In this document: positions 12,240 to 23,411 of the stretch, piece after piece
How the letters are laid out: each line of letters opens with the position of its first letter
Numbering within the stretch: position 1 is the stretch's first letter
Assembly: GCF_000003815.2 (NCBI RefSeq)
Contig: NC_049981.1
Location: forward strand, 26,993,785-27,057,784
Origin: Branchiostoma floridae
Taxonomy: Eukaryota; Chordata; Leptocardii; Amphioxiformes; Branchiostomatidae
Direction: 5' to 3'
DNA: 64,000 bases
Made by a program: the position numbers and the translations under genes
The notes under the pieces: model-generated
The model's input: only the letters and a program-made list of their open reading frames with translations
The model's database searches: none
Told to the model about the DNA's origin: nothing

Positions 12240-15200
12240 ATGTTGTCGTCATGTGTTTATCGGCCCGCCACCTGACAGCTCGGAATGGATTAAGCATCAC
12301 TGACAGCCCGTGACAAGTCGGAAAGTGATGTCGTACAGGTGCCGACCAGATTGTAATGGAACAGACAGCCGCGATACTGAGGCACTGAGTAGCAGGAGCT
12401 CTGACATGTGGTATCCGGTGACAGCCCTAATCCGTAGTTGATCCGCCAAGCGACCTTCCTGCCAGAAGGAGTCCTTGGAAAGCGTTTAGCGCCGATTAGC
12501 CGATCTCCCCCACCGTCCCTCCCCTGGCAGGCTATACTATTAAAGAAATGTGAAGTAATTTCAAGTACAGTACAACTACAACAACGCCTATCCCTCAGGC
12601 AAACTGCTATCGCCTACTGAAGAGAAGTATGGACAGTCAGACATCAAAGCTATATAGACTTCCTTGGCTTCTCTAGACTTGCTGTGATTTGAAATTTTAT
12701 ATACCAAGTAGATAAACTCAATGTCCGGTATTGTCCAATAAACACAAGTAACCTGTAAAGCTAAATATCTTATGGTTGGTTTTGATTGAGGTGTGTGGGC
12801 GTATATCTTCAGTCTCTTAGGCCTTGTGCCAACTGTCTTCTTCAGCCAACAGGTGAACAGGGAGGTCACTGCACGGAAGTAACCCTCAGTTGCCGTCCCA
12901 AGTCGGGATCGAAGGGCGGCGAAAGTAGAGCAAATAGGAGAAAGGCGCGGCTATGGAAAGTCGATCTACACGACAAACGCTTACATTTTGGGTGATAGGT
13001 GGGAGGGGGGCATCCACTGATTTATAGCTACCAAAAAGCGTCCACACGCACGCTAGTTTTGAAGTTAGTGCGGCCCACCCACTAGAGTATTGGAAGATAA
13101 ATGCACTGTGGGCACAAGTCACTCCGCAAGGTGCCTGGGCTGGGCACCATGTGTTTCCAAAATGTCCTGTCCTGGCATGAACAGTTTCATGTCGCATTGA
13201 ATCAATCTCCATACTTGAAACCAAGAACTAACCCATCTGGTATTCTATTTCTTTAATTAGTCGAAGTCAGCAATAGAAATAGCCTAATTTTCTAAGGAAA
13301 TATAAAATATGTCATCGCAAGTTAGACATCACATCTGTAAAACATCATTCTACTATTCTACATGTTGGTTCACAAAAGAGAAAGAAAACAGTATCAACCA
13401 AAGGTAAGCGTGGAAGCCGGGACATTTTCAAATGATCGCCAAGTTGAAACGAGCAAAGAGCAGATGAGTGGTGGAGGAATGATGATATGTTATTTGCGAG
13501 GAAACCTCAAAAGACAAAACAAAACAAATAAAGAAGCGACAAACAACAGAAGAACTAGCGTTAAAGTTAGTTCAAGTGTCTAAGACACCACCCCAATACA
13601 ACAAAGGTACTGATATACCAGTATACCAACTGGTGCATCGGACAGCACCCATCTCCGTTTTTGTAGCCCTGGGCCACACAGAGTTGTGCAATCACTACAA
13701 CATGGGGCTAGAGAAGAACTAGAGACGCTAGTACTAGTACAAATGTTTTACTTCAAACAATGACGCTAAATTTATACAACGAAGTATCTAATACCATCCA
13801 TCCATTGCTTCAACCGAGGGGTTCTATTCTTGGATAGAACCTTATTGCTTCAACCACCCCTTCACTTGCATATTAAAAAGCGACTTTTCCAGACCATTTT
13901 AAACACAAATCAATGATAGCTGAAACTTCATAATTCCGCACACGTCGTCAACTGTTCTGTTCGCCTGTATAACTATAAGTGCAGTTTTGAAGCCTGACCA
14001 ACTTAGGCAGTGAAAGTTCTGAAATGTTATGGGAACCATATGTCACCCGACTTAAACGTTCTTTTGGGGGAATAGGTAAGATCGGAAACATGTCTATGTC
14101 TAATTCTTCATACTGATCTCATGCGCGCGATTGTGGCTTAGCGGATGTCGAGGGTATGAAACCGACTCTGCGGCCATGGAAACGATAAAAGGCCGACACA
14201 AACATGGTGTTTGAGGAAAGTCCTGTAAAGTCCTCGCATTGGAAAGTCATAAGCGCCAAGATTTGGCTTCCGAACGCGGCACCCCTTGAGACTGCCACGT
14301 CGGAAACATCGAGAAACTTTTCAACCGTCGGGTCAATTTGGAATGGTGATTTTTCTTTAGTTGTTTTTTTTCAAAGTATTTAATGGCCTGATTCTGTCTG
14401 GTTGAGTTTTCCCGCCGAACATCTGCTACGGATCTAATCCAATTCATCATAATCAAAAACCTTTTGTAATTTTCTTTACAGGGACGACTCTTGGAGTAAT
14501 CAACGCGCTCTTGGGATTTTATGAGTGTCATTACGCTGATGGTACAATCTATGTAAAGTACATTACAGTCAACGGTTTGTGACTGCGTCGATCTTAGGTT
14601 GACCCTGACCAGACCTTTTCTGGGACTGTTTCAATGACCCGGGGTCTCACAGAGGGCAGTGGAGCTGTCACAGAAGTCAAATAGGCATGATAGATAGAGT
14701 GTCCTCTAGGGTGCCGCCCACTGACATCTTGATTGACATGTAATGACATAGACGCACAAATGTTACCGGCGTTTGTCTCTCCCTATGGGAGGCAACCTGT
14801 CAATCATTCTTGGGGTCAGCTTTGGGTCAGAAGTTCACCCGAGGAAGACCCAGTTAGCGGTGGTGCGGACTGACCGGAGGATGCCCTCTGTGGAGGACCC
14901 TTGGGGGAAGAGGAGGAGGGGCATTCCGTGGCAGGTGCCTTCACGGAAGCCCGTTGTCAGCTAGATAATGATGGAAAAGGGTCCTGCCGCAAGCTACTGG
15001 GGACCGATGGGTCACCAGGGGTTAGTTGTAGACAGGTCCTGTCGTCTAGTCTTTTTCATGGTTGCCGACAATATGCCCTTTTGTCCCCAATTCAAACGGG
15101 GACGATTACAAATGAACTTACAATGACCCCTGGACAAGTAGGGCATTTGACAGAACAATGAAAGTCTTTAACAGCAAGCACACGGATTAAAACTGTCAAT

Positions 15201-15940
15201 TTCGATTTTTTTAATGCAAGAAATCGCGGAATGCCATAGGGTCTTCAACACGATGACTTATGGGAGGGGGTTCGCTCGTGGCCTTCTAGGAATGCCGGTT
15301 ATTTTCCCTGGATGATATTCTTAGAGGGGAGAGCTTTCGTTTTATTTCAACGTTTTGTAACCCCTGGCTATCTTCGAACCAAAAACACATGGAGTCCCGT
15401 CACTTCACAGAGCTAGACCCTGTAAATTTTCCCCGGGGTGCGCGTGATTTATCGCGGCTCGGCGGATCACAGTAGCCCGATGCGAAGAGGGACTTGCGCC
15501 AGAGGAATGCCGGGCGGCACCGGCGGCACAAAACAATTTGGGCAGTGATAAACGACACGGGGATGGCACCCACAGACAACATTTCACTCCCTTTCGGCAG
15601 AAAGTTTCCCGACTGCATTCTTGGTGAAGCCAGGCTCCATAACAGGTCCCTTCAATGCCACGGGCGTCGCTGACACAGACTCCGTACCGGTTTGGAACAA
15701 ATGTTCAATGATAAATAACTCTCTTCTGACAAAAATGTAATGATGTAGTTCGAAATCTTCGATATTCTTCAATATTTAATGGCGATCATGATTTTCAGAA
15801 TGGATAAAAAGATGATGTACTAGTATTCCTCAATCTCTTCCTACAGCGAACTTTGGAGACCATCTGAGAAAGTTACATGAAAAGTTATCTGAAGTTGTGT
15901 GCCCATCTTTTCAAAATGGGATTGTGCATAATCCCTGTTA
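12240..15940. other. Upstream intergenic DNA, no gene
   Basis: Mixed-composition DNA with no supported gene. It contains a perfect 8-bp hairpin (GGTTCTAT and ATAGAACC, 13820-13841) flanked by direct copies of ATTGCTTCAACC at 13804 and 13844. A repeat-poor stretch at 14320-14540 has GATCTAATCC and ATTCATCATAATC motifs. Nothing else stands out. Confidence 0.4.
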
Positions 15941-15947
15941 GTATGAG

Positions 15948-15992
15948 CAAGGAGGTTAAAAAAACACAGGCCTGTGATTTTTAACCTCCTTG
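15948..15992. mobile_element. Micro-MITE copy 1 (45 bp)
   Basis: CAAGGAGGTTAAAAA at the left pairs with TTTTTAACCTCCTTG at the right, and an inner AGGCCT palindrome sits in the centre. Exact 7-base direct repeats GTATGAG (15941-15947 and 15993-15999) flank it, which reads as a target-site duplication. Confidence 0.7.
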
Positions 15993-16467
15993 GTATGAGT
16001 AATCAAGACTTAGAATAGATAAATGTTTTGGTTTGACAGACGTTTATATATGCTGTTTTTGGTACGTAGCTAATGGGTCATGAAATGCTTTAGGTACGGA
16101 TTTCACCTGTTTTATGGAATCATCGGCTAAGCGTTTGACTCAATCACACGTCTATCAGCTCTCCCATTGGCCAGGCCCCTGATGTCGTCGAGGAGGCATA
16201 TCAGCCCCTGACAGCGATAGTTGTTGTAACACAGGCTATTATATAAAACTGTTAGAATACTTGGTTGCGTCATGTAGCGACAGTAGAAAAACAGTGCACA
16301 TCGACGCCGCGGGGATCGTAGCCTCCACCAGGCCTTCCTACGGGGGTGCGGGGGTCGTAGAATTCGGCCCCAAATCGGAAAATTAGCCAGGAGTACCAGT
16401 CAACACCAATATGTATATACTTCCAAAAAAGAAGTCAAACCCAACCTGCTTAGAAATAGCCAACACA

Positions 16468-16498
16468 CAAGGAGGTTGAAAGAGTTTCAACCTCCTTG
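16468..16498. mobile_element. Micro-MITE copy 2 (31 bp)
   Basis: CAAGGAGGTTGAAA pairs with TTTCAACCTCCTTG around a three-base centre. Compensating changes (TTGAAA with TTTCAA) keep the palindrome perfect. No target-site duplication is visible. Confidence 0.6.
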
Positions 16499-16550
16499 AT
16501 TAGAACATTGTTTATGACTGTCCATTGTCACTATGTGTATACCATGTACT

Positions 16551-16595
16551 TGCAATTAGCCCTCGGGCACGAACTTGCAAATAAACTTCATTAAA
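16551..16595 (+). repeat. Dispersed repeat 3' end, copy A
   Basis: TGCAATTAGCCCTCGGGCA then GAACTTGCAAATAAA. A diverged copy lies at 36567-36605 in intron 4. The AATAAA-type end suggests a retroelement tail; the family is unknown to me. Confidence 0.5.
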
Positions 16596-16798
16596 CTTAT
16601 AATGTTACCATTGCGCGACCGGCTGAACCCTCTATTCTCCCTATCAGACCTATGATAGCCAGCGTAGTCAGGCTGGTAGAGACCACAGGGAGAAACAGAG
16701 GATGAGCGCAAAGTTCACTTGCTGCTGTATAATATGTAAATACAACATTGATACAAGATACAAGACTACTAGAGATTGTTAACCCCACATGGTGTAAG

Positions 16799-16836
16799 CA
16801 AGGAGGTTAAAAAAAGGTGATTTTCTAACCTCCTTG
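16799..16836. mobile_element. Micro-MITE copy 3 (38 bp)
   Basis: CAAGGAGGTTA pairs with TAACCTCCTTG. Exact 7-base direct repeats GTGTAAG (16792-16798 and 16837-16843) flank it. Confidence 0.7.
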
Positions 16837-17344
16837 GTGTAAGCAAGGAATATCAAGACGCGTATGTTACCCCAATGGTCTCGATCGACTATGCCTGTAC
16901 TCAGTGAGAGAGATAGGGAAGGGGATAAAAAGTAATGACTTGAATCAATAAGCTGTTGGACTTGCCGAAATTAGCAAAAAGGTGCAAAAGACCCATGATA
17001 TTTTGCACCTTATATCACATAATTGGAGTCATTCATTAAAGATGTGACACACGATCAATCAAAAACCTGTCACCATCTGTGCTGTCACCTGGACGGTAAG
17101 GGACTACCTGCTGTGCGTCGGACAGTGACAATTTGTTTTGTGACGTCATTCCTACCATGTCGGCAAGGTACAAAGGTGCCCTTTGACGCTACAGTGTATG
17201 GAAATTTGAACGCCTTTCTTTAATGCGTTCATGATATCTTCATAACTAGACTCGGTCATTGAAAATGAAAAGGTGAATTTTTTTACGGTAGTACACGTAA
17301 TAATTTTTATTTCTATTTTGTTCGAGTAAGCTTGGTTATATTAC

Positions 17345-17425
17345 CCTCCTTGGTTAAAAGCGGACAATCAAAAACGTCCTTGGCTTGTCTGACAAAGGAG
17401 GTTAAGAAAATAAACCAAGGACGTT
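17345..17425. repeat. Nested inverted repeats related to the micro-MITE
   Basis: AACGTCCTTGG (17373-17383) and CCAAGGACGTT (17415-17425) are perfect inverted copies. CCTCCTTGG (17346 on) and AAAGGAGGTTAAG (17395 on) share the CAAGGAGGTTA motif, so this looks like two overlapping or nested relatives. Confidence 0.5.
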
Positions 17426-17429
17426 TACA

Positions 17430-18119
17430 TTGATACATAAGCACGTGATTCTTTTCACCACATATAAATGAAAATGGTCACTCGGTGCTGGACATTGACT
17501 GGAATCATTTTCAAACTTTGAACAGAGAAATACGTGTTGAAATGATATATGACTAATATGAGTAATTTAGATTCATTACAAAACAGAAACCTTGTTATTC
17601 ATTCAATATATACAGGGTGAGGGGTTCATGGGGACCCGATTTCGAGTTGAAACACCTTCGAGATCAATAAATGATGAAAAGAAGGCCAGCACCGTACAAA
17701 CTTTTCTATTGATAAGCTAATATGTTACGTGTCGTCCAATGAATGATTGTCAGGGAGTTCGTAACGAGGATATTGAACATACAAATGGAAACCACCAAAA
17801 GATTGATTTTTTCACAATGAAAAGTTGTCTCATGACTTTCCGATGATCACAAGATAGCATAGCAAAAGTATGACGTCATGTGACGGTTGGCCTGCTTTCA
17901 AACTCCCTGGCAAATAATGGGTCAATGACCTTTTTACTCCAGACCAAAACTAAGAAATTCAAAGCCAACCCATGGATTTTTCAAAACATTATTGATTGTA
18001 TCTATAATGCAATTGCTTCGGGGAAAAACTCCAATGGTCAAGTTTATTTCAAATGAGCCTGGTGTTTCTAAAAACATTCGTTGGGACCCCTGTATATTGT
18101 AATGGCATAGTCTAACTGT
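17430..18119. other. DNA just upstream of the gene
   Basis: AT-rich DNA leading to the presumed promoter. No TATA box or coding region is supported. TCACATGACG-type strings near 17873-17885 (TGACGTCATGTGACGG) include a full CRE, TGACGTCA, about 255 bases before the ATG. Confidence 0.4.
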
Positions 18120-18144
18120 GTCACATGACCCAAAATGGCGGACG
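18120..18144 (+). promoter_or_regulatory. GTCACATGAC E-box and YY1-like site at the start codon
   Basis: GTCACATGAC at 18120-18129 is a palindrome-like E-box of the type bound by MITF/TFE factors (CACATGA core). It sits five bases before ATG 18135. AAAATGGCGG at 18132-18141 overlaps the start codon and matches the core of the YY1 site often found at transcription starts with a very short 5' leader. No TATA box is visible nearby. The site matches are direct; function is inferred. Confidence 0.4.
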
Positions 18145-18212
18145 AAAATAATGAAGATTCTAAAATCACGAAAAACATCGGAGAATTTGAAGACGTCGCA
18201 GAGAGATACGAG
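18135..18212 (+). CDS. LRMDA: LRMDA-like exon 1 (start codon exon)
   Basis: This exon encodes 26 residues beginning MADENNEDSK and ending AERYE, an acidic, hydrophilic N terminus with no recognisable domain or signal peptide. The start is chosen because the ATG sits in a favourable context (CAAAATGGCG, with G at +4) directly before an open frame that runs into a good donor, GAG followed by GTAAAA at 18213. The exon ends in phase 0, which matches the only phase-0 acceptor found before the zinc-domain exon at 19534. The surrounding 100 bases look like a promoter edge, with an E-box just upstream. The alternative is that this exon belongs to another transcript, with translation of the LRR protein starting at a later ATG (19564 or 21457). 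A transcript read would settle it. Confidence 0.6.
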
Positions 18213-19533
18213 GTAAAAACCCACATCAAACGATACTAACGCGTTGTTTACTTGATATGATGACGTAGGCCCAACGCTGTCATCTTGCCATGTGTGGTAT
18301 TTTTTTTTTTTTCTGAAGTGTAAGGTGGGTGGGGGGCGAAACTATTTTGAAGCAATCTGTGAAATATCCAAATTATGAACTGTTTAAACAAACTATGGGT
18401 CATGGATCGGTCATGGTTTACGCTAGGACCTGGTATTGTCACTGATCTACTGAGGATGTGGATGATAAATCAGCATGTGGCTGTTTTCCTAGTGGGGCCA
18501 TCTCCTTGCACTGTAGCTCAGTTTGTTATGACACATAACGTTACAACTTACAAGTAACATTAATGTGTTACCATGGACACCTACAAATGTATGATTCATT
18601 AGGGTTGATCGCAGAAGGATTAGTAGTTGACAACACTACCATCAACAGCCTCAGATGTTAAAAGAAGCATCCTTTCAGCCAGTCCAACATGACAGTGCAT
18701 TTTTCTAAGAAGGAAGTACATGTACATAGTTTTGTTTCTTGTTTCACATCCTATCAATGATTGGCACGCCCAATCCATCTCCCTATGCAATGACCAATGT
18801 AAAATTTGTGCCTAATGACCACTGTGGATGTTAAAACTATTGTCGTGGTTTTATTTCTACGCACCATGAGTATGTGTTTCCAATGTATTACTACATGTGT
18901 TGTACTGTAGAATTGCTTCAATCACGAATTTAAAACACAGAAAACACTTAATTACCTCTCTACTGCAAAATAAAACCATCACAAAAATCCGTGGATTTAC
19001 ATTATCTCAAAAGAGCGATAGTTGTAGCACAAACTTTATGTTTTACAAGTAAACTTCAATTAAAAAGTTAAATATGCATAGTTGATGCCTATAGGCTATA
19101 GTGCATCATCACTTTCCTTTGATATAATGATAGATAAAAATGTTGACATCTGGTTTACTTGATTTACCAACAGAGCTATTTCCATAACTTGAATCATGTT
19201 TATCCCAATATTAGTGAAAATAGAGCTCTTTTCCTGTGTTTTTGATTGAATTGACTGCCTCTGCACTTTGATGTAATGTGTGGCCCAAGATTTTGAATAA
19301 ATGAAATGAAGATTGAGGGGCACTCTGTACTTCAATGCACTTTTGATGCAATATTGTATGATTTACATTTTTATGTGAAATTCACAAGGTAGAATTATGA
19401 TGATAGGGGTCAAGGACTGATGGATCTATAGTATACTTGGCTGTTTTTCAACTTCAGTCCAGCTTTATCGATGCTCTGACTTCCTTAGGAATGTGTGCTA
19501 AGGGTGGTAGGGGCTCAGCTAGTTTCTTTCAAG
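18213..19533 (+). other. Intron 1
   Basis: GTAAAA to TTTCAAG, AT-rich, with a T-run at 18300-18313. I see no exon, RNA gene or clear repeat in it. Confidence 0.6.
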
Positions 19534-20085
19534 GTCCTTTATGATGACAGCAGTATTCCCAAGATGGCCACTGCAGCCAGAAAGGCCAGTGTAGAGTTGG
19601 ACAAGTCCGTCAACTGCGTGGTGTGTGATAAGACTGCGACAGACGTCAGGGACAGACACAGCTACTACAACATCTTTCAGCACACCGACCCTACGGCTGG
19701 GCGTAAACTTCACTTACGTCTGCAGGCTGTTCTTGAAGTAGCAATCAACGAGCGACGGGTGTCCTCTAAATGGCTGTGTAAGGGGTGTTACAGGAGAGTG
19801 GAGAGGCTGGAGGCAGCTAGAGATCTGAAGGAGAAGCTTCTGTCTCAGTTCTACCACACCGACGGCTGTCACCAAGCACCCCACTTCAGCAGACAGGACG
19901 GACCGGTGACGAGTTATAACCTCACGTGTGCCAGGAAGAGTGGACGACTCAGTAGGAGCACTTCAGACGAGTCCTCTCTTCCCAAAACAAACAGTGATGT
20001 GACATCTTGGTCTGAGAGGCCCAGTGAAGGAGATACTTTAAACAGGACAGACAGTAATGACTGTTCTGTTTGTGTTGGAGTTTGG
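19534..20085 (+). CDS. LRMDA: LRMDA-like exon 2, ZAD-like zinc-binding domain
   Basis: This 552-base exon is open in one frame and bounded by a pyrimidine-preceded acceptor (TTTCTTTCAAG before 19534) and a donor GTGAGA at 20086, both phase 0. Counting from the internal ATG at 19564, residues 18-21 are C-x2-C and residues 72-75 are C-x2-C (WLCKGC). A predicted charged helix follows to about residue 96 (RVERLEAARDLKEKLLSQF). This spacing is that of ZAD-type treble-clef zinc domains, which usually mediate dimerisation or protein contacts. The rest is a Ser/Thr-rich, low-complexity tail. The frame stays open past the donor to a TGA at 20170-20172, so an intron-retained short form is possible. A second phase-0 donor (CAG followed by GTACAG) lies at 20140. 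It could instead be the start exon of a separate transcript. The domain name is my pattern match, not a search result. Confidence 0.65.
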
Positions 20086-21435
20086 GTGAGACACAGTCAG
20101 CCATGGCCAGTATTGGAGCATCCATTGTCTCAAAAACAGGTACAGGAGGAAGACAGGTGGCATTTAGAATGAAGAATGTTTCTTAACATTGTCTGAATGT
20201 TTTTTGGTGACACTTCAGGGGCAGAGCCAATAATGTATTGTTTTTGTACTAATTGTAGGGTATGTATTCCAGTGGTAGGACCAAAATGTCATGACTTTGA
20301 ATATGTATGTGCGATACTTTAAATGGTTGCAGTCCTTATTATTTTGGTCCATTGTTCATTGTGCCTGTTGACAAGAGCTTAGGGGAATAATACAATGAAC
20401 CTGTATACACTATACAAAAGGTCTGTCTTAACCAGTTTAAATAGCTCAACTGTTAATGATTGAGTTCATCCGAGCTAAACTTTTTTGAGATCACTTTCAC
20501 TTTTGCTGCTGATATAGCTATCAGGACTGTGTTAAATAGACAACTACTAGCATGAGTCTGGACAGGTGCTACATGTCTCAAATATGGCACTTCTCTGGCC
20601 CAAAATTCCCCTTCTATCCTCACATACTTTACGCTGTCCATTATTATTATGTTTTTCTTGATTGTGAAAACTTATTGTTTTTGCTGGTGTGTCCTTTTTA
20701 TTTTTTTTTATTCTTCTGTCAGGAACCAATCAGAGCTTAGAACTGCATCAGCATATCCACGTTATAGATACGAACAACAACAGGATTGTGATAGCAATAC
20801 CTGTTTGGACTTTTCACTCGCACTCAACACAATAGTGTGGTATTGTGTGCAAGTAGCTTTCTAGATACACTCTCATACATACAAGTCTTTTATTTCTGTA
20901 TTTTAGAGGCACACAAAGGAAGGCTACAGTACAGGGAAAACATTCTGCATTTTCACAAAAATTTTGTCTTTCTAGTTATTTTCAAATTTTTATCTGAAGT
21001 AATGTAGTAGATATAGAAAGTTGAGATGTGCATAAGGCATTTGACCAAAAAGGTGCAACAAAAGGAAGGAAAAACAAACTTGCATGCATGACGTGAAAAG
21101 CTGACCTAATACCTTTCAACTCTTCTTCCTTCCTGACCCTTCCCATGCCAAGGATGAAGAGTGATTTTAAGAGATTATGTGCTGCAAGACTGTATACACA
21201 TGATTATCGCTATTGTATTCTTCCCTAGTCTCTAACAGATTGACGACACTGGCCACTATAGAGAGAATAATTTGCCAGGGGAGTTTTGCTACCAGAGGAG
21301 TTGGTCGGCCACGCATGGGGAAACATCAACCCTAGCGTGGGCTGACACCCCTGGCCAATTTTCCGATTTTTAAACTGAATTCTATGATCCCCGTGGGAAG
21401 GCCTTGTGGATGCTAATTGTTCCCCTTTTCTTAAG
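20086..21435 (+). other. Intron 2
   Basis: GTGAGA to CTTAAG. It contains the alternative frame end (TGA at 20170-20172) and a copy of a short dispersed sequence around 20894-20925 (TATTTTAGAGGCACACAAAG) that recurs at 23143-23166. Otherwise AT-rich with no feature I can support. Confidence 0.6.
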
Positions 21436-21528
21436 GTGGAAACTGGAGAAGAAGTCATGGAGAAACAGCTTCCTTCAGGAGAGACTGAAGAAAACGGTGA
21501 CTCTGGTCCAATCTTAGAGGGAACACAG
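21436..21528 (+). CDS. LRMDA: LRMDA-like exon 3, acidic linker
   Basis: This exon encodes 31 residues (VETGEEVMEK to GPILEGTQ), rich in Glu, Gly and Ser, and likely a disordered linker. It has an acceptor with a good pyrimidine tract (CCCCTTTTCTTAAG before 21436) and a donor CAG followed by GTACCA at 21529; both ends are phase 0. It joins directly to exon 4, where the conserved LRMDA block begins with LSYLGHE, the position at which human LRMDA has its own N terminus. An in-frame ATG at 21457 could serve as an alternative start giving a protein close to the usual family length. The exon sits 268 bases before exon 4, and the intron between carries a fragment of a dispersed repeat. Confidence 0.7.
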
Positions 21529-21600
21529 GTACCAGTTCTGGTTATACTGTACAATTATATACTGCACATTATATAAATTTTTATAATGTCCTTATTCCAG

Positions 21601-21721
21601 TCAAACTGCCTGAGACGGACCAAACATTCTAGTCTTTACAGACAGGTGGTCACTATAGACACTATTTCTATACTTGTATCCATTGCAAAAATTATCTAGG
21701 GATCCACCAAAAAGTGGTCAC
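21601..21721. repeat. Dispersed repeat fragment in intron 3
   Basis: ACAGGTGGTCACTAT and CCACCAAAAAGTGGTCAC repeat the pair seen at 852-894, with a longer spacer here. It lies inside the 268-base intron 3. Confidence 0.55.
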
Positions 21722-21796
21722 ATTATTTATTTATCAAATTGAGGTTTTCATAGAAAGTCTTATCTGGTTATGATTATGTGTATCCTTTTTTTTTAG

Positions 21797-21897
21797 CTGT
21801 CATATCTTGGTCACGAGTGTGAAACAATCCCAGAATTCCTAGGGCAGGAGTATGGCCAGTTTGTCAAGAGATTGGACCTGAGCTTCAACCGGATTCG
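21797..21897 (+). CDS. LRMDA: LRMDA exon 4, N-terminal cap and first LRR
   Basis: This exon encodes LSYLGHECETIPEFLGQ and continues through KRLDLSFNRIR. RLDLSFNRI is a textbook leucine-rich repeat core (LxLSxNxI) and matches the first repeat of LRMDA, where the family has a similar LDLSFN string. The acceptor is a long T-run ending in TTTAG at 21796. The donor GTAGGT at 21898 splits the codon after two bases (CG plus G gives Arg), and exon 5 supplies exactly one base to restore the frame. The exon is followed by the 34.8-kb intron that dominates the window. Identification as LRMDA is confident because this exon, exon 5 and exon 6 line up end to end with the family without gaps. Confidence 0.9.
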
Positions 21898-21909
21898 GTA
21901 GGTGTCTTT

Positions 21910-23411
21910 TTACTTATTCCTGTCCTCTCCCTTTTCTTTGCTCAAAGCTTTAGTCAAACACCCCATAAATACAATGGAATAATCCAATAAAATCAGCCTC
22001 AAAACCTCTTTGCAGTGATTAAAAGTCAATTGCTGGTGCTTCTATATTTTCTGGTAAGTAAATGTTACCAGGATCCCCCCATCCAGGACCTCTTAGGTAA
22101 CTGCAGGGATGTAGAGTAGGTACATTTGAAGTAGATGTTGTGAGCATTGGGACATTTTATGACTAGCTAGCTTTTCTAGTACTAAGTACTATTGGTGGTA
22201 GTCTCCCAGTAAAGCTGGCTTTCTAGAAAATGTTATGATCCCTCTGACATCTGCTTGGAGATTAGGACACAAAAAGTAAAGTAATACTTACTGAAATATC
22301 TACTTGTCTTGACAAATGTTGAACTTCATGTTGGAGCTCAAGGCTACTTACATGTAGTCCTGATACTTTTCCGTCTCTGGTTGATATTTTGGTTGAACTC
22401 TTGTATTGTTTTTTAAGATTTTTAATAAAATCCCCTGCGGCAGGTTTCTATTCTTTCCTTTGTTGACATCATACTTTTACGAGGTTAAATCAAGCTTTAG
22501 AACCTTTCTTCTTCTAATGTTGTGTAGATGTTATCAGTCAATCAATCAATCAACTTTGTTTGCACAACATGTGCTACGGATACAGGGTATTTCAAACCAT
22601 AATCTCTGCCAGTGTGTACCATACAGTTTGTCACATGGTGTGATTAATGACTGGTATACATAGAACCATGTTACATAAATAACCAAGTACCGGCAACTTG
22701 GTTATTACGTGTCCTGTGCTGTGTTCACATTTTGTCCCACACACAAAATGTGACTTCTTCCCAAACTACAGAAGTCATACTATCATATATCTTGTTATAT
22801 TGACCGTTTTGAAAATACAGTGTTATCTTTTATGTATTTGTGATTTCAATAGAAATAAACATAGAAATTTCAATTAACACATAACAATATACAAACAGCC
22901 ATTAACATGCACTGTGCCAGTCTTAAGTCAAAGGTGCAAAAATGTTTTTTCACCAGGCCACAGCAAGTAAATTTTATGACATCCTCTACGGACTCCAAAT
23001 TTGATGAGAGATGGGGAAAAAACAATATGGTTAAAAAAAGACAATATATCTGAATTTTCAAAATAGATAGACCTACCATAAATGTTGTAAGAGGAATTGA
23101 AGCAAGAAGACATGGTATCACACTCAACAAGGCTTTTCTTTCTGTATTTTAGAGGCACACAAAGTGACACTTTTGTGGTAGACTGGTACCAAATTGACAA
23201 CTTCAGTCACGGTTGCTACGTTGGTGCCAAAGTATAAATATACCAAGTATATTTTTCCATTTTGGTACTTTCGCATCATGTTCACCATCTTTTGATCAAA
23301 TCAGACAATGATTGCGCTGATGTCATCCATGAAATTCCCTTGCTGTGACATAAAGACGGGTGTTGAATAGTTCAAACCTCTGCGTTATCTCACCATAATT
23401 TTATTTTCTTC
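21910..23411. other. Intron 4 segment, no feature
   Basis: AT-rich intronic DNA. A short sequence around 23143-23166 repeats one at 20894-20925. Nothing else is supported. Confidence 0.4.

Noticed and set aside
11996-12275. Coding frame through the pyrimidine tract
   Set aside because: The frame is produced by CT-rich simple repeats (SLSVCLSVS-type residues) and has no other support.
17934-18224. Minus-strand 96-codon frame over exon 1
   Set aside because: It is antisense to the start exon and promoter and has no domain.
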